A stretch of 64,000 bases of DNA from Marinobacterium lacunae (GTDB lineage: Bacteria > Pseudomonadota > Gammaproteobacteria > Pseudomonadales > Balneatricaceae). The DNA is taken from NCBI RefSeq assembly GCF_000705555.1, contig NZ_JMQN01000021.1, positions 62,001 to 126,000 of the forward strand. Reading direction: 5' to 3'. Each line of letters begins with the position of its first letter. Within the stretch, counting starts at the first letter, position 1. This document shows positions 52,264 through 61,477 of the stretch, piece after piece. Under the pieces are notes generated by a model. That model was not told the DNA's origin. It saw nothing but the letters and a program-made list of their open reading frames with translations, and ran no database searches. The position numbers and the translations under genes were made by a program.

Positions 52264-53291
52264 GTGAGCAACCTCGCTATCAAAAAGCGGTTTGGGTCGA
52301 CCCTTCACAGCTTGATACCGCTGATAAGGCGGCTGAAAACTCTATGTCAGCGCAGGAGTTTTCGCTGCAGCAGATAACGGATGTTGTTGAAGAACCTCCC
52401 GCGGCAGTGACGACTCAGAGGTTAGCGCGCCGAAAAGGCCGCTGGCGGCGGGTGTTTGGCGTATCACTGACGGCCACGCTTATTGGTGCGGTGGGTGTCG
52501 AGCTGTACAGGTTGTTGGACTGGTCCTACACCCTCCATCCTGCCGCTGGTTCAGTGGTGAGTGTATTACTGGTGGTGTTGGCCCTTAGCGGCGCTGTGCA
52601 AGGGTGGCTGGCTTTAAAGGGGCTACGCCAACTGCGAAATGTTGAGCGTCTTCAGACGCAGGCACGTGAACTGTTGCAACATAAAGGGCAGGGTCACGCC
52701 GCAGGGCTGCTCAAGTCACTGCAAGCGCACTATAAGGAGAGTGCCGCTCGCCAGCCACTGGAGGATGCAATCCTGCAGTTAGACTCAGCCTATAGCGATG
52801 AAGAGGTCGTGCGTTTCCTGTCGCGACATGCGTTAACCGAGCAGGATTTGCGTGCACGTCGATGTGTGCAGCGCTATAGCGTGGAGTCTGGCGTGCTGGT
52901 GGCGCTGAGCCCTTGGGCGAGTTTCGATATGCTGCTGGTAGGGTGGCGTAATCTGCGCATGCTGCGTGAAATCGCCGCCATTTACGGTGTCGCACCGGGT
53001 GCTGCTGCTCAGTGGACATTGCTCAAACGGGTGATGCATAACCTGGCATTTGCAGGTCTCAGTGAGGTCGCCATCGATGCAGGCTCCGCTGCATTAGGTA
53101 GCTCGCTGACGGCAAGCCTGTCAGCCCGGGCGGGGCAGGGCTTGGGTGCCGGGCTCTTTACAGCGCGTACCGGTTTGCAGGCGATGCGCTTATGTCGTCC
53201 CTTGCCATCGGAGTCTCATGATCAAAACCTGATCAAGTCCATTGCTGGCGGGATCGTCGAACGGTTGGGCAAGTCCAGGCCGATTGATTAA
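52260..53291 (+). CDS. ycjF: YcjF family (DUF697) inner-membrane protein
   Basis: A 343-residue protein: a cytoplasmic N-terminus (about 60 residues), two membrane helices at about 69-87 and 97-115 (VVSVLLVVLALSGAV), and a C-terminal DUF697-type region with SPWASFDMLLVGWRNLRMLREIAAIYGV. It overlaps ycjX by four bases and is likely its membrane partner. Confidence 0.92.
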   Translation: MSEQPRYQKAVWVDPSQLDTADKAAENSMSAQEFSLQQITDVVEEPPAAVTTQRLARRKGRWRRVFGVSLTATLIGAVGVELYRLLDWSYTLHPAAGSVVSVLLVVLALSGAVQGWLALKGLRQLRNVERLQTQARELLQHKGQGHAAGLLKSLQAHYKESAARQPLEDAILQLDSAYSDEEVVRFLSRHALTEQDLRARRCVQRYSVESGVLVALSPWASFDMLLVGWRNLRMLREIAAIYGVAPGAAAQWTLLKRVMHNLAFAGLSEVAIDAGSAALGSSLTASLSARAGQGLGAGLFTARTGLQAMRLCRPLPSESHDQNLIKSIAGGIVERLGKSRPID

Positions 53292-53308
53292 CGGTGCGAC
53301 GTTGGCGT

Positions 53309-53337
53309 TTGCATTCGACAGTCACGATGCTTATACT
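53309..53337 (+). promoter_or_regulatory. Promoter of the 4.5S RNA gene
   Basis: TTGCAT (53309-53314), 17 bases, TATACT (53332-53337), followed by a GC-rich discriminator (GCGCGCC). This is a textbook sigma-70 arrangement; the discriminator is typical of stringently controlled stable-RNA promoters. Transcription should start near 53341-53344. Confidence 0.8.
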
Positions 53338-53340
53338 GCG

Positions 53341-53394
53341 CGCCTGTTTCGATAGATGCCGCATCCAAAGGGCTTTCGAAACAAGGCGAAAGCC
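53341..53394 (+). other. Structured 5' leader of the SRP RNA
   Basis: Between the promoter and the mature RNA lies about 58 bases with two exclusive hairpins. Hairpin A: 53341-53352 pairs with 53376-53388 (CGCCT/AGGCG and GTTTCGA/TCGAAAC with one bulged A). Hairpin B: GGCTTTCG (53371-53378) pairs with CGAAAGCC (53387-53394). In E. coli a 24-base 4.5S leader is removed by RNase P. Confidence 0.55.
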
Positions 53395-53401
53395 GCGTTA
53401 T

Positions 53402-53515
53402 GGTGGTTCCGCCGGTCCTCTCGCAACGATAAACCGTGAACCTGGTCAGGCCCGGAAGGGAGCAGCCACAGCGGTCGACTCGTGTGCCGGGATGTCGGCT
53501 GGTGGAGCCACCCCC
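53402..53515 (+). ncRNA. ffs: Signal recognition particle RNA (4.5S, bacterial small type)
   Basis: The SRP-RNA core is diagnostic: CTCGCAACG in the 5' arm, then GGTCAGGCCCGGAAGGGAGC (the conserved GGAAGG tetraloop region), AGCAGCC, and GTGTGCCGGGATGTCGGCTGG on the 3' arm. Ends GGTGG (53402) and CCACC (53508-53512) pair, and 114 bases is the E. coli length. It scaffolds Ffh for co-translational protein targeting. Confidence 0.97.
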
Positions 53516-53583
53516 AGTCCCCCTCCCTCAAGTCTAATCAGGCCGTCGTGCCCAATTTCATAGTCCTCGCTCGAGGGCGTGAG

Positions 53584-54516
53584 TCAACGAAACGTCGGGC
53601 TTCCTATCCAGCGTTTTTCCTTGTTTTCCTGCTCGACGCACTCTCGTATAACCTCCATCATTTTTATTGTTCTCAGTCGCAGAGGCTTGCGTGCATCGAC
53701 CGCCAGATACACATCCCGCTCAACTTCCGGGTTGATGATTTTGTACGCCTGAACCTCTCCACGCTCCTCAAGGTGATAAAAAGCCGAAGAGGGCAGTACG
53801 ATGTTGCACACACCTTGCGCCGAAAATCGAAGCCCTGTCAGCAGTTGTCCATAAGGGCGTCTTTTTTTGAGCTCGATGCCTGTCTGTCTCTCGTAGCGGG
53901 CTGTGGTATAGCCGAGTGACTCCTTTTCCGAGGTCATGACGATTTCGTGTTCGGCCATCTCGGCAAAATCGATCTCCTCTCTTCGCCGGTTAAGCGTTCC
54001 GGGTTTGCAGACAAAGAACAGGTTTTCCTTGATCAGGGGGTATTTGATGATGTCGGGATCTTTTTGACCGTCTTCATAAATGATGGCCAGATCGGCATCG
54101 CCACTGGTTAAAAGGTTTTTGACCTCATAGGAAAGCCCAGTTCTCAAATCAAGATCGATGCCCGGATAGCGCTTTTCAAGCGCACGGAAAAGCGGAAGGG
54201 CGAGTATATTGTCAGTCGCCTGATTCATGGCGATTACAAAGGTGCCCTGTATGGTTTTATTCAGGTCCGAGATCTCTCCCAGCGCTTGATCCATCTGCGT
54301 GACAACTGCCGATGCGTGGAAGTGGAACAGCTCTCCTGCGTCGGTCAGTTGCACGCCCGTGTGGCCGCGGGTAAACAGCGAGGCGCCCACTTCATGCTCA
54401 AGCTTGGATATCTGAATGCTCAGCGCAGGCTGCGCCACATCAAGGGCCCTAGCGGCGGCAGCGATGCTTCCGTTTTCGGCGATGCTTAGGAAGTATTTGA
54501 GCTGCTTGATGTTCAT
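53584..54516 (-). CDS. LysR family transcriptional regulator
   Basis: A 310-residue LysR protein with an N-terminal helix-turn-helix (LSIAENGSIAAAARALDVAQPALSIQISKLEHEVGASLF, about residues 11-49) and a substrate-binding domain from about residue 92. It is divergent from the ThDP-enzyme gene 120 bases away and probably regulates it. The ligand is unknown. Confidence 0.92.
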   Translation of the reverse strand: MNIKQLKYFLSIAENGSIAAAARALDVAQPALSIQISKLEHEVGASLFTRGHTGVQLTDAGELFHFHASAVVTQMDQALGEISDLNKTIQGTFVIAMNQATDNILALPLFRALEKRYPGIDLDLRTGLSYEVKNLLTSGDADLAIIYEDGQKDPDIIKYPLIKENLFFVCKPGTLNRRREEIDFAEMAEHEIVMTSEKESLGYTTARYERQTGIELKKRRPYGQLLTGLRFSAQGVCNIVLPSSAFYHLEERGEVQAYKIINPEVERDVYLAVDARKPLRLRTIKMMEVIRECVEQENKEKRWIGSPTFR

Positions 54517-54636
54517 GCGGGACCTTTGGGGTGGCTATATCGTTTTCATTATACCCGCTGTCGCGAAACTATACTTCCGGGGGCTATTCGCGCTGCCTAC
54601 CATGCTCATCAATAACATATTAAGTTTTGGTGCGTT

Positions 54637-56289
54637 ATGAAAAAAATCACGGGCGGTGAGGCGATTATCGACTCGGTTGTCGCCAACGGCGTTGATACCA
54701 TCTTCGGCATTCCCGGGGCGCAGATCTATCCGCTGTTTGACGGTATCTACAAGCAGAACCTGAACCTTGTCGTGCCGCGTCATGAGCAGAGCGCCGCCTA
54801 TATGGCGATGGGCTATGCCAAATCGAGCGGCAAGACGGGCACTTTCGCAGTTGTGCCTGGCCCCGGCATCTTGAATACGGCGGCGGCACTGTGTACCGCA
54901 ATGGGGAACTGCAGTCCGGTGGTGGGGCTGACAGGCCAGGTGCCGACCAGTTTTGTGGGTAAAGGACGGGGACACCTCCATGAGCTGAAGGATCAGCGGG
55001 GCACGCTTAAGTCGATCATCAAGGACGCTTTTTTTATCGAAGATGCGCCGGCCCAGACCTCACAAGTGGTCAACCGCGCCTTCGAGACTGCACGTGAGGG
55101 GCGTCCAGGTCCTGTGACCGTCGAGATGTGCTGGGATACGATGGCGGCGGTGGATGAGTTTGTAACCCAAGCCCCGACGCTGACACGGCAGAGAGGCCAG
55201 GAGCTGGATGTTGATGCGTTGCGCTCTGCCGCTGCCATGATGGCCCGTGCACGAAAGCCGATGATCATGTGCGGCTCAGGTGCCTTGCACGCGGCGGAGT
55301 CTGTTGGAGAGCTAGCGAGCCTGCTCAATGCGCCGGTAAGCGGTTTTCGCAGTGGTCGCGGCGTCGTTTCGGAGGATCATCCCCTGGGTGTGCCGCCGGT
55401 AGCTGCACGGCAACTTTGGGATGAGTGCGATCTGCTGATTGGCATCGGTTCGCGTCTTGAAATGCCCTACATGCGCTGGGGTAATTACATGGAGTACAAG
55501 CAGAAGCCCAGCGCTGGCCCTAAGCTGATCCGCATCGATATCGACCCGGACCAGATGAAGATATTTGAGCCTGATCTGGGTCTGGTGGGCGACTCGGATG
55601 AGGTGTGTCGTGTACTTTGCGATCTGTTGCAGGGGAAGGTGAACCCGGATCCGGCGCGTCTTGATCAGATCGCCGGGGCAAAGGCCATGGCCTGGCGTGC
55701 AATACAGAGAGTACAGCCGCAGCTGTCGTATCTGAGTGTGATCCGTGAAACGCTTCCCCGGGATGGTATCTATGTACCTGAGCTTTCGCAGATGGGGTTT
55801 GCAACCTGGGTCGGAGGATTGCCTGTGTATGCTCCGCGAACCTACATAGACAGTGGTTTTCAGGGCACGCTCGGGTTTGGTTTTCCGACTGCGCTGGGGG
55901 CTAAGGTCGCCAATCCGCATCGGGCTGTGGTGTCGGTGTGTGGCGATGGCGGCTTCATGTTTGCGGCTCAGGAGTTGATGACCGCGGTTGAGTTCAAAAT
56001 CGGACTGGTCACCATCGTGGTGAACAACAACTCCTATGGCAATGTGCGGCGCGATCAAGAGTTGGGATATGGGGCTCGTTATTGTGGCTCCGAGTTGAAA
56101 ACGCCGGATTTCGTCAAGCTTGCCGAAAGCTTTGGTGCTGCCGGATACCGTGTGGCGACACCTGAGCAGCTAAAACCCGTGCTTGAGCGGTGCTTTGCAT
56201 TGGATGAACCCTGTCTGATCGAAATTGTGTGTGAGCGTGGGGCGGAGAGTTCGGCATGGGAGTTTATTCACCCTCGCGCCGCACTTTGA
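54637..56289 (+). CDS. Thiamine diphosphate-dependent enzyme (acetolactate synthase-like)
   Basis: A 550-residue enzyme of the AHAS/POX family. The N-terminal PYR domain has VDTIFGIPGAQIYPLFDGI with Glu50 in PRHEQSAAYMAMGYA activating thiamine; the PP domain has the GDGGFMFAAQELMTAVEF...NNNSYGN metal/ThDP-binding motif. It is not a typical AHAS: no regulatory-subunit gene follows, and the substrate cannot be named (candidates include oxo-acid decarboxylation or a sulfo-/benzoylformate-type reaction). The divergent LysR gene implies an inducible catabolic or detoxifying role. Confidence 0.88.
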   Translation: MKKITGGEAIIDSVVANGVDTIFGIPGAQIYPLFDGIYKQNLNLVVPRHEQSAAYMAMGYAKSSGKTGTFAVVPGPGILNTAAALCTAMGNCSPVVGLTGQVPTSFVGKGRGHLHELKDQRGTLKSIIKDAFFIEDAPAQTSQVVNRAFETAREGRPGPVTVEMCWDTMAAVDEFVTQAPTLTRQRGQELDVDALRSAAAMMARARKPMIMCGSGALHAAESVGELASLLNAPVSGFRSGRGVVSEDHPLGVPPVAARQLWDECDLLIGIGSRLEMPYMRWGNYMEYKQKPSAGPKLIRIDIDPDQMKIFEPDLGLVGDSDEVCRVLCDLLQGKVNPDPARLDQIAGAKAMAWRAIQRVQPQLSYLSVIRETLPRDGIYVPELSQMGFATWVGGLPVYAPRTYIDSGFQGTLGFGFPTALGAKVANPHRAVVSVCGDGGFMFAAQELMTAVEFKIGLVTIVVNNNSYGNVRRDQELGYGARYCGSELKTPDFVKLAESFGAAGYRVATPEQLKPVLERCFALDEPCLIEIVCERGAESSAWEFIHPRAAL

Positions 56290-56390
56290 ACCTTTCGGTG
56301 ACCTGCTCTCATGGCAGATAGCGGCATGTGTTAAGCTAATTGGTAGCCAATAGGTTATTCCACCGCTAACCGGTTAATGGGAGTGAGTCG

Positions 56391-57194
56391 ATGAGGGTTT
56401 CATTGCTGGCGGGTGTCGTCGGTTTGGTGTCGGCCCTGTGTTTGGGGACTGTTTCCGCTGCCGAGCCTGATGGTGCCGCGATCGATAAGCTGATCGATCA
56501 AAAGATTCAGGAGTATGTTGAGAGCGACGCGTTCCAGCAACGAATCGAAGCGGGAATCGTCGAGTTCATCAACAAGCAGAATCAGGCGCGTGTCGAGCAG
56601 GAGCGCAAGGCGCGTGAGGAGAAGGTTAAAAACATAGCGCCGGTCGATCCGGCCAACGAATATGTCCGCGGACCGGTGGATGCGCCCTATACGCTGATCG
56701 AGTACTCCGATTATGAGTGCCCGTACTGCAAACGTTTCCATGCCACTGTACTGGAGTTTGTGAAGCGCAACCCGGATGTGAATTGGGTTTACCGACACTT
56801 CCCGCTGGATTTTCACAACCCAGGGGCGCAAAAGCAGGCTGAAGCGGCCGAATGTGCAGGCTCCTTGGGGGGCGGTGATGCATTTTGGCACTACTCCGAT
56901 CTGATTTTCGAGCGTACCAAGTCCAATGGCAAAGGGTTCCCGATCGCCAATCTGGTGCCGTTAGCAGGTGAAATAGGGCTGGATGAGTCGGCGTTCAAAA
57001 ATTGCCTGGACAGCGAACAGTTCAAGAGCAAGGTGCTTCAGCAGCAGGCAAACGGTATGCAGGCTGGCGTGACCGGTACGCCCGGCAGTTTCCTTCGGCA
57101 CAATGCCAGCGGCGAGGTGGTGCCCCTGGGAGGTGCGCGTCCATTGCGGGCATTGGAGGGGGTTATCCAGCAGATGCGGGATGCTGTTAAATGA
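56391..57194 (+). CDS. DsbA/DsbG-type thioredoxin-fold protein
   Basis: A 267-residue exported protein: signal peptide ending AVSA-like TVSA (about residue 23), a charged coiled segment (residues 30-80), then a DsbA fold with CPYC (Cys110, Cys113) and the cis-proline region GVTGTPGSF. It should act as a periplasmic thiol oxidoreductase or isomerase. It resembles the BdbD/DsbA-like group with an N-terminal helical extension; the partner is unknown. Confidence 0.9.
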   Translation: MRVSLLAGVVGLVSALCLGTVSAAEPDGAAIDKLIDQKIQEYVESDAFQQRIEAGIVEFINKQNQARVEQERKAREEKVKNIAPVDPANEYVRGPVDAPYTLIEYSDYECPYCKRFHATVLEFVKRNPDVNWVYRHFPLDFHNPGAQKQAEAAECAGSLGGGDAFWHYSDLIFERTKSNGKGFPIANLVPLAGEIGLDESAFKNCLDSEQFKSKVLQQQANGMQAGVTGTPGSFLRHNASGEVVPLGGARPLRALEGVIQQMRDAVK

Positions 57195-57233
57195 CAGGGT
57201 GCAGCGGAGCCTCCAGGATGCTCCCGCTACCAT

Positions 57234-58262
57234 CTACTGACGGCTGATTAAAATCGTGTTGCGACCGCTGTTCTTGGCTTCGTAGAGTGCAGCGTCCGCA
57301 CGACCTAGCAAAGTGTCGTAGTCATCATCCGGCCGTAGGCGGGTGATGCCGCCGCTGACGGTCAGTTGAAGCTCCGAGCCGTCTTCGGTGATAAAGGTCG
57401 TGTTGCAGAAACCCGCGTGTATACGTTCGGTCGCCTGCAAAGCGGCTTGCTCATCAATGAATGGCATCAGCAGGATGAACTCCTCCCCGCCGTATCGATA
57501 GCCCTCGTCAGACGTTCGCAGATTGCGGTGAATTATATCCGCGAAGGTTTTTAGAACCTTGTCTCCAAACAGGTGACCCCAGGTGTCGTTGACCTGTTTG
57601 AACCTGTCCAGATCCATCATGACCAAAGACAACGGCTGGTCGTAACGCTTGCAGAGCTCGATATGTCGGCTGAGCTCGCGGCGCAGCTGTCGAGCGTTGA
57701 ACAGTCGGGTAAGGTCGTCGATCTGGCTGAGCTGGCGGTAGCGCTTTTCTCGGGCGATCAACTCCTGTTCTGCATGTTTTCGTTCACTGATGATCACCAG
57801 TGTTTCAATGGCGCCAACGATATTGTGCTGGCCGTCCAGCAACGGTGCAGCGGTAAATGAGAGCCATTCACCGGCCTTGCCAATATCAGGAAAGAAGTCC
57901 TCCGCCATATAAGCGCCCTCGATCAGGTCCGAAGGCTTGTATTTTCCGAGGTAGTGCTTGTCCAGCATCTCCTTGGGAGACGGTTCAAGTATCAGGTCGG
58001 CCAGCGTGGGGCGCTGGTGTGAGTAGAAGGGCATCCACTGATGCTGTGTGCCGATCATCTCATCGGCAGGCAGGCCCGATGCGCGGGCTAACGCAAGATT
58101 CCAGTGGGTGATGACATGGTCGCTGTTGATGGCGAAAGTCGGGATCGCCAGCTTGTTGATCAGCTCCTCTGGTGTAATGACGAAGGTGTCTTGGCCATCG
58201 CGCGAAGTGTCGAGCGTTTCCGGAGTTTGGGCAGTAGGGTGTGCTTTCGGAGATGGACTCAT
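57234..58262 (-). CDS. PAS-domain diguanylate cyclase
   Basis: A 342-residue cytosolic cyclase: a PAS sensor (about residues 33-165) and a GGDEF domain (about 178-340). The active-site motif is GGEEF (258-262), an active variant, and RTSD at 249-252 is the RxxD inhibitory site. No membrane helices. The PAS ligand is unknown. It converges with the DsbA-like gene. Confidence 0.93.
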   Translation of the reverse strand: MSPSPKAHPTAQTPETLDTSRDGQDTFVITPEELINKLAIPTFAINSDHVITHWNLALARASGLPADEMIGTQHQWMPFYSHQRPTLADLILEPSPKEMLDKHYLGKYKPSDLIEGAYMAEDFFPDIGKAGEWLSFTAAPLLDGQHNIVGAIETLVIISERKHAEQELIAREKRYRQLSQIDDLTRLFNARQLRRELSRHIELCKRYDQPLSLVMMDLDRFKQVNDTWGHLFGDKVLKTFADIIHRNLRTSDEGYRYGGEEFILLMPFIDEQAALQATERIHAGFCNTTFITEDGSELQLTVSGGITRLRPDDDYDTLLGRADAALYEAKNSGRNTILISRQ

Positions 58263-58500
58263 CTAAATACTTCGTTTCGTCTTTTACATGCCAGTGGCGC
58301 GTTGTTTAGCCAGGGACTCTAACCTTGCCGTCGTAGAAATAGATATATCCATGATATCCGAAAGGTTGCTGTGAGTAAGTTATAGATTAGTCTCAATTGT
58401 GCATCAGTAAAGGGGCAAGTAGCGGCTAACGACTCGGGGCAATGGTCATGTTAATATCTGCGCCTTGCATTGAGATCAGACGCAAGCAGCACGAGGCATA

Positions 58501-60522
58501 ATGAGCTATCAGGTTCTGGCACGGAAATGGCGGCCTCGCCGTTTTCAGGAGATGGTGGGGCAGGAGCATGTCCTCAAGGCGTTAGTGAACGCGCTCGATG
58601 ACGACCGCCTGCACCACGCCTATCTGTTCACAGGGACGCGAGGGGTCGGCAAAACATCGATCGCTCGTTTGTTCGCCAAATCATTGAACTGCGAGCAGGG
58701 GGTATCCTCCGAGCCTTGCGGTCAGTGCACCGCATGCCGGGAGATAGCGGAAGGGCGCTTTGTCGATCTGATCGAGGTCGATGCGGCATCCCGCACCAAG
58801 GTGGAAGATACGCGGGAGTTGCTCGAGAACGTTCAATACGCGCCAACCCATGGGCGCTTCAAGGTGTATCTCATTGACGAGGTACACATGCTCTCGAGTC
58901 ACTCTTTCAATGCGTTGCTCAAGACGCTCGAAGAGCCGCCTCCCCATGTGAAATTTTTGTTGGCGACCACTGATCCTCAGAAACTGCCAGTGACGATCCT
59001 GTCGCGCTGTCTGCAGTTCAACCTCAAAAACCTTGTACCTGAGCGTATCGTCAGCCATCTGAAGCATGTGCTGGAAGAGGAGGAGATCAGCTTCGAGGAG
59101 CCCGCTCTATGGCTTCTGGCCCGCTCCGCTGATGGCTCCATGCGCGATGCCTTGAGTCTGACCGATCAGGCGATAGCGTTTGGTGCCGGACAAGTTACCG
59201 AAAATGATGTCAGGGCCATGCTGGGAACCATCGACCAGCGTCTGGTCTATCAGATTCTGGATGCGATTGCGGCTCATGATGGTGCTCAGGTGCTGGCTGC
59301 CAGTGCTGAGCTTGCCGGATTTTCTCCGGATTACAGCAGTGTGCTAGGCGAGTTAATCAGTTTACTGCACCGTGTGGCGCTGGCGCAGGCCGTCCCTCAG
59401 GCTGTCGATAACAGTCTTGGGGATCTCGAGCAGGTGCGTGAGCTGGCTTCAAAAATGCGCGCCGAAGATGTGCAGTTGTACTACCAGATAGCCGTGATGG
59501 GGCGTAAGGATCTGCCATACGTACCTCATGCCCGTGAAGGTCTTGAGATGATTCTTCTGCGCATGCTCGCTTTCAGGCCGGCAGGGGCCGCGGTGTCCAG
59601 TGTACCTGCCCCTGCAGGTGGTAGTGCGCAGCCTGAAGAGCCTTCGCCCGTGGCGGTAGACCCAGCACCAGTGCCTTCGCCTGCTCCAGTACTCACGTCG
59701 CCAGCGAATTCTGCCCCCGTCGCTGTCGAGCCTTCTCGCCCGGTTGTCCCGTCAGTACCGATGTCTGCGCCTGCCGCTGCTTCCGCAGAGTCCTCTCCAG
59801 AGCCACCGGTGTCGGCATCAGCGCAGGTGGTCGATAGGGCACCTCGTCAGGAGCGCTCTGTCCCGATGATGGATGAGCCGCCTGTTATGGATGAGCCGCC
59901 ACCCTGGGATGAATATGATGCAGCTCCCGTCGAGGAGACTCTTCCGGTAAAAAAGCCTGAACCTGCAGAGGCACCGCAAGAGGCGGTGGTCGCCCCTGTT
60001 GTAGCACCTCCGTCGCCGGAAGTCGTTGAGTCTGCTGTGATCGAGCCGGTTAAGCCCGTGGTTGCAAGTGGTTCGGGTGGGAAGGTGCCTTATGGGGAAA
60101 CCTATGAGCCCTTGCCGGACGATCTCTCTCAGCTGGCGCCGGTGCACTGGGTGGCCCTGGTCTCTGATTTGGGCCTGACCGGTATGACGGACAGTCTTGC
60201 CCGCGCAATGTCGTTGGAGATGGTCAGTGCTTCAGGCTTCTGTTTTCATTACAGTCCAGAGCAGGATGCGTTGCTCAATGAAACGCAGCGCAACCGTATC
60301 GCCGAGGCGCTGAGAAACCGTCTGGGCAAGGCAGTGGATGTCGAATATCGAGAAGCGGCCCAAACCCGTGAAACGCCCGCTCAGTACTCTGTCCGTCGAC
60401 GGCAGGAGCGCAAGGCTGAGGCTGTGAACGCGCTCAAGCATGATCCGCTGGTGCAGCAGATTATCGAGCAGTTCGGGGCACATATCGAAGAAGAATCTGT
60501 CACACCCTTAGACCCCTCTTGA
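58501..60522 (+). CDS. dnaX: DNA polymerase III subunit gamma/tau
   Basis: A 673-residue clamp-loader ATPase. Walker A is GTRGVGKT (45-52); a zinc-binding four-cysteine module follows (CEQG...CGQCTAC), then an AAA+ core with the [22 protein letters not shown] region and sensor motifs; a Pro/Ala/Glu-rich linker (about 365-520) leads to a tau C-terminal domain. A programmed -1 frameshift signal at 59949-59955 should produce the shorter gamma form of 486 residues. Confidence 0.97.
   Translation: MSYQVLARKWRPRRFQEMVGQEHVLKALVNALDDDRLHHAYLFTGTRGVGKTSIARLFAKSLNCEQGVSSEPCGQCTACREIAEGRFVDLIEVDAASRTKVEDTRELLENVQYAPTHGRFKVYLIDEVHMLSSHSFNALLKTLEEPPPHVKFLLATTDPQKLPVTILSRCLQFNLKNLVPERIVSHLKHVLEEEEISFEEPALWLLARSADGSMRDALSLTDQAIAFGAGQVTENDVRAMLGTIDQRLVYQILDAIAAHDGAQVLAASAELAGFSPDYSSVLGELISLLHRVALAQAVPQAVDNSLGDLEQVRELASKMRAEDVQLYYQIAVMGRKDLPYVPHAREGLEMILLRMLAFRPAGAAVSSVPAPAGGSAQPEEPSPVAVDPAPVPSPAPVLTSPANSAPVAVEPSRPVVPSVPMSAPAAASAESSPEPPVSASAQVVDRAPRQERSVPMMDEPPVMDEPPPWDEYDAAPVEETLPVKKPEPAEAPQEAVVAPVVAPPSPEVVESAVIEPVKPVVASGSGGKVPYGETYEPLPDDLSQLAPVHWVALVSDLGLTGMTDSLARAMSLEMVSASGFCFHYSPEQDALLNETQRNRIAEALRNRLGKAVDVEYREAAQTRETPAQYSVRRRQERKAEAVNALKHDPLVQQIIEQFGAHIEEESVTPLDPS
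59949..59955 (+). promoter_or_regulatory. Programmed -1 frameshift site in dnaX
   Basis: The heptamer A AAA AAG lies in frame (GTA AAA AAG; Val483-Lys484-Lys485). After -1 slippage the next codons are GCC and TGA, so gamma ends with one alanine. GAGGAG at 59932-59937 lies 11 bases upstream, like the Shine-Dalgarno stimulator in E. coli dnaX, and a small CACCGC/GCGGTG hairpin lies at 59972-59988 downstream. Confidence 0.85.
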
Positions 60523-60539
60523 TTAACGAGGTAGAGAAA

Positions 60540-60866
60540 ATGATGAAAGGTGGCATGGGCAACCTGATGAAGCAGGCCCAGAAGATGCAAGAAGAGATGC
60601 AGAAGGCGCAGGAACGCATCGCTAACGCCGAGGTAACCGGTGAGTCCGGTGCTGGCCTGGTCAGTGTGGTGATGAACGGTCGCCATGACGTCAAGAAGGT
60701 TGCGATTGATGACAGCCTGCTCGAAGAGGAAAAAGAGATTCTGGAAGATCTGATCGCTGCGGCTGTAAATGATGCAGTTCGCAAGATTGAGCAGAATACC
60801 CAGGAGCAGATGTCCAAGGTTACCTCCGGCATGGGTATGCCGCCGGGCTTCAAGATGCCGTTCTGA
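60540..60866 (+). CDS. ybaB: YbaB/EbfC nucleoid-associated protein
   Basis: A 108-residue DNA-binding protein: [24 protein letters not shown] with an alpha-helical N-terminus and [26 protein letters not shown] in the core. ATG at 60540 with GAGG eight bases upstream gives the normal family length; an upstream TTG would add seven residues. The dnaX-ybaB-recR order is the standard E. coli order. Confidence 0.95.
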   Translation: MMKGGMGNLMKQAQKMQEEMQKAQERIANAEVTGESGAGLVSVVMNGRHDVKKVAIDDSLLEEEKEILEDLIAAAVNDAVRKIEQNTQEQMSKVTSGMGMPPGFKMPF

Positions 60867-60868
60867 TC

Positions 60869-61468
60869 ATGGCGTTCAGTCCTCTGCTACAGAATCTCGT
60901 CAATACGCTGCGCTGTCTGCCAGGCGTCGGACCGAAGTCGGCGCAGCGGATGGCGCTGCATCTGCTTGAGCGTGACCGTCCCGGTGCCTTGGCTTTGGCT
61001 AGCGCCTTGGTGGATGCAGTTGAAAACATCGGTGAGTGCAGCCAGTGCCGTACCCTGTCGGAAGACGATGTGTGTGATATCTGCTCGAGTCAGTCTCGGG
61101 ATCGTACGTTGCTCTGCGTACTTGAGTCGCCGGTCGACATGATGGCCATTGAGCAGACGGGCGGGTTTAACGGCGTCTACTTCGTACTCAAGGGGCACCT
61201 GTCTCCGATTGACGGTATTGGGCCTGATGCGTTGGGTATAGACCGATTGCTTGATCGTATCGATCAGGGTGAGATCGAAGAGCTGATTCTGGCTACCAAC
61301 CCGACGGTAGAGGGTGAGGCAACCTCGCACTATATCGTCGAGCAGTTGAGAGATCATCCGGTCAAGATAACCCGTATCGCGCACGGAGTGCCGGTGGGGG
61401 GGGAGCTGGAATTTGTTGACGGGGGCACACTGGCGCATGCACTGGCCGGTCGTCGTTCACTGCGTTAG
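60869..61468 (+). CDS. recR: Recombination mediator RecR
   Basis: A 199-residue protein: helix-hairpin-helix ([18 protein letters not shown], 17-34), a Cys4 zinc finger ([16 protein letters not shown], about 57-72), a Toprim domain ([33 protein letters not shown]). It works with RecO in loading RecA. Two bases separate it from ybaB. Confidence 0.97.
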   Translation: MAFSPLLQNLVNTLRCLPGVGPKSAQRMALHLLERDRPGALALASALVDAVENIGECSQCRTLSEDDVCDICSSQSRDRTLLCVLESPVDMMAIEQTGGFNGVYFVLKGHLSPIDGIGPDALGIDRLLDRIDQGEIEELILATNPTVEGEATSHYIVEQLRDHPVKITRIAHGVPVGGELEFVDGGTLAHALAGRRSLR

Positions 61469-61477
61469 GGAATTGAG

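Noticed and set aside
55312-56058. A 248-codon minus-strand ORF inside the ThDP-enzyme gene
   Set aside because: Antisense to conserved ThDP motifs, His-rich shadow composition.
59600-60060. A tandem repeat in dnaX
   Set aside because: The stretch is a Pro/Ala/Glu-rich linker with low complexity, normal for tau, not a tandem repeat.
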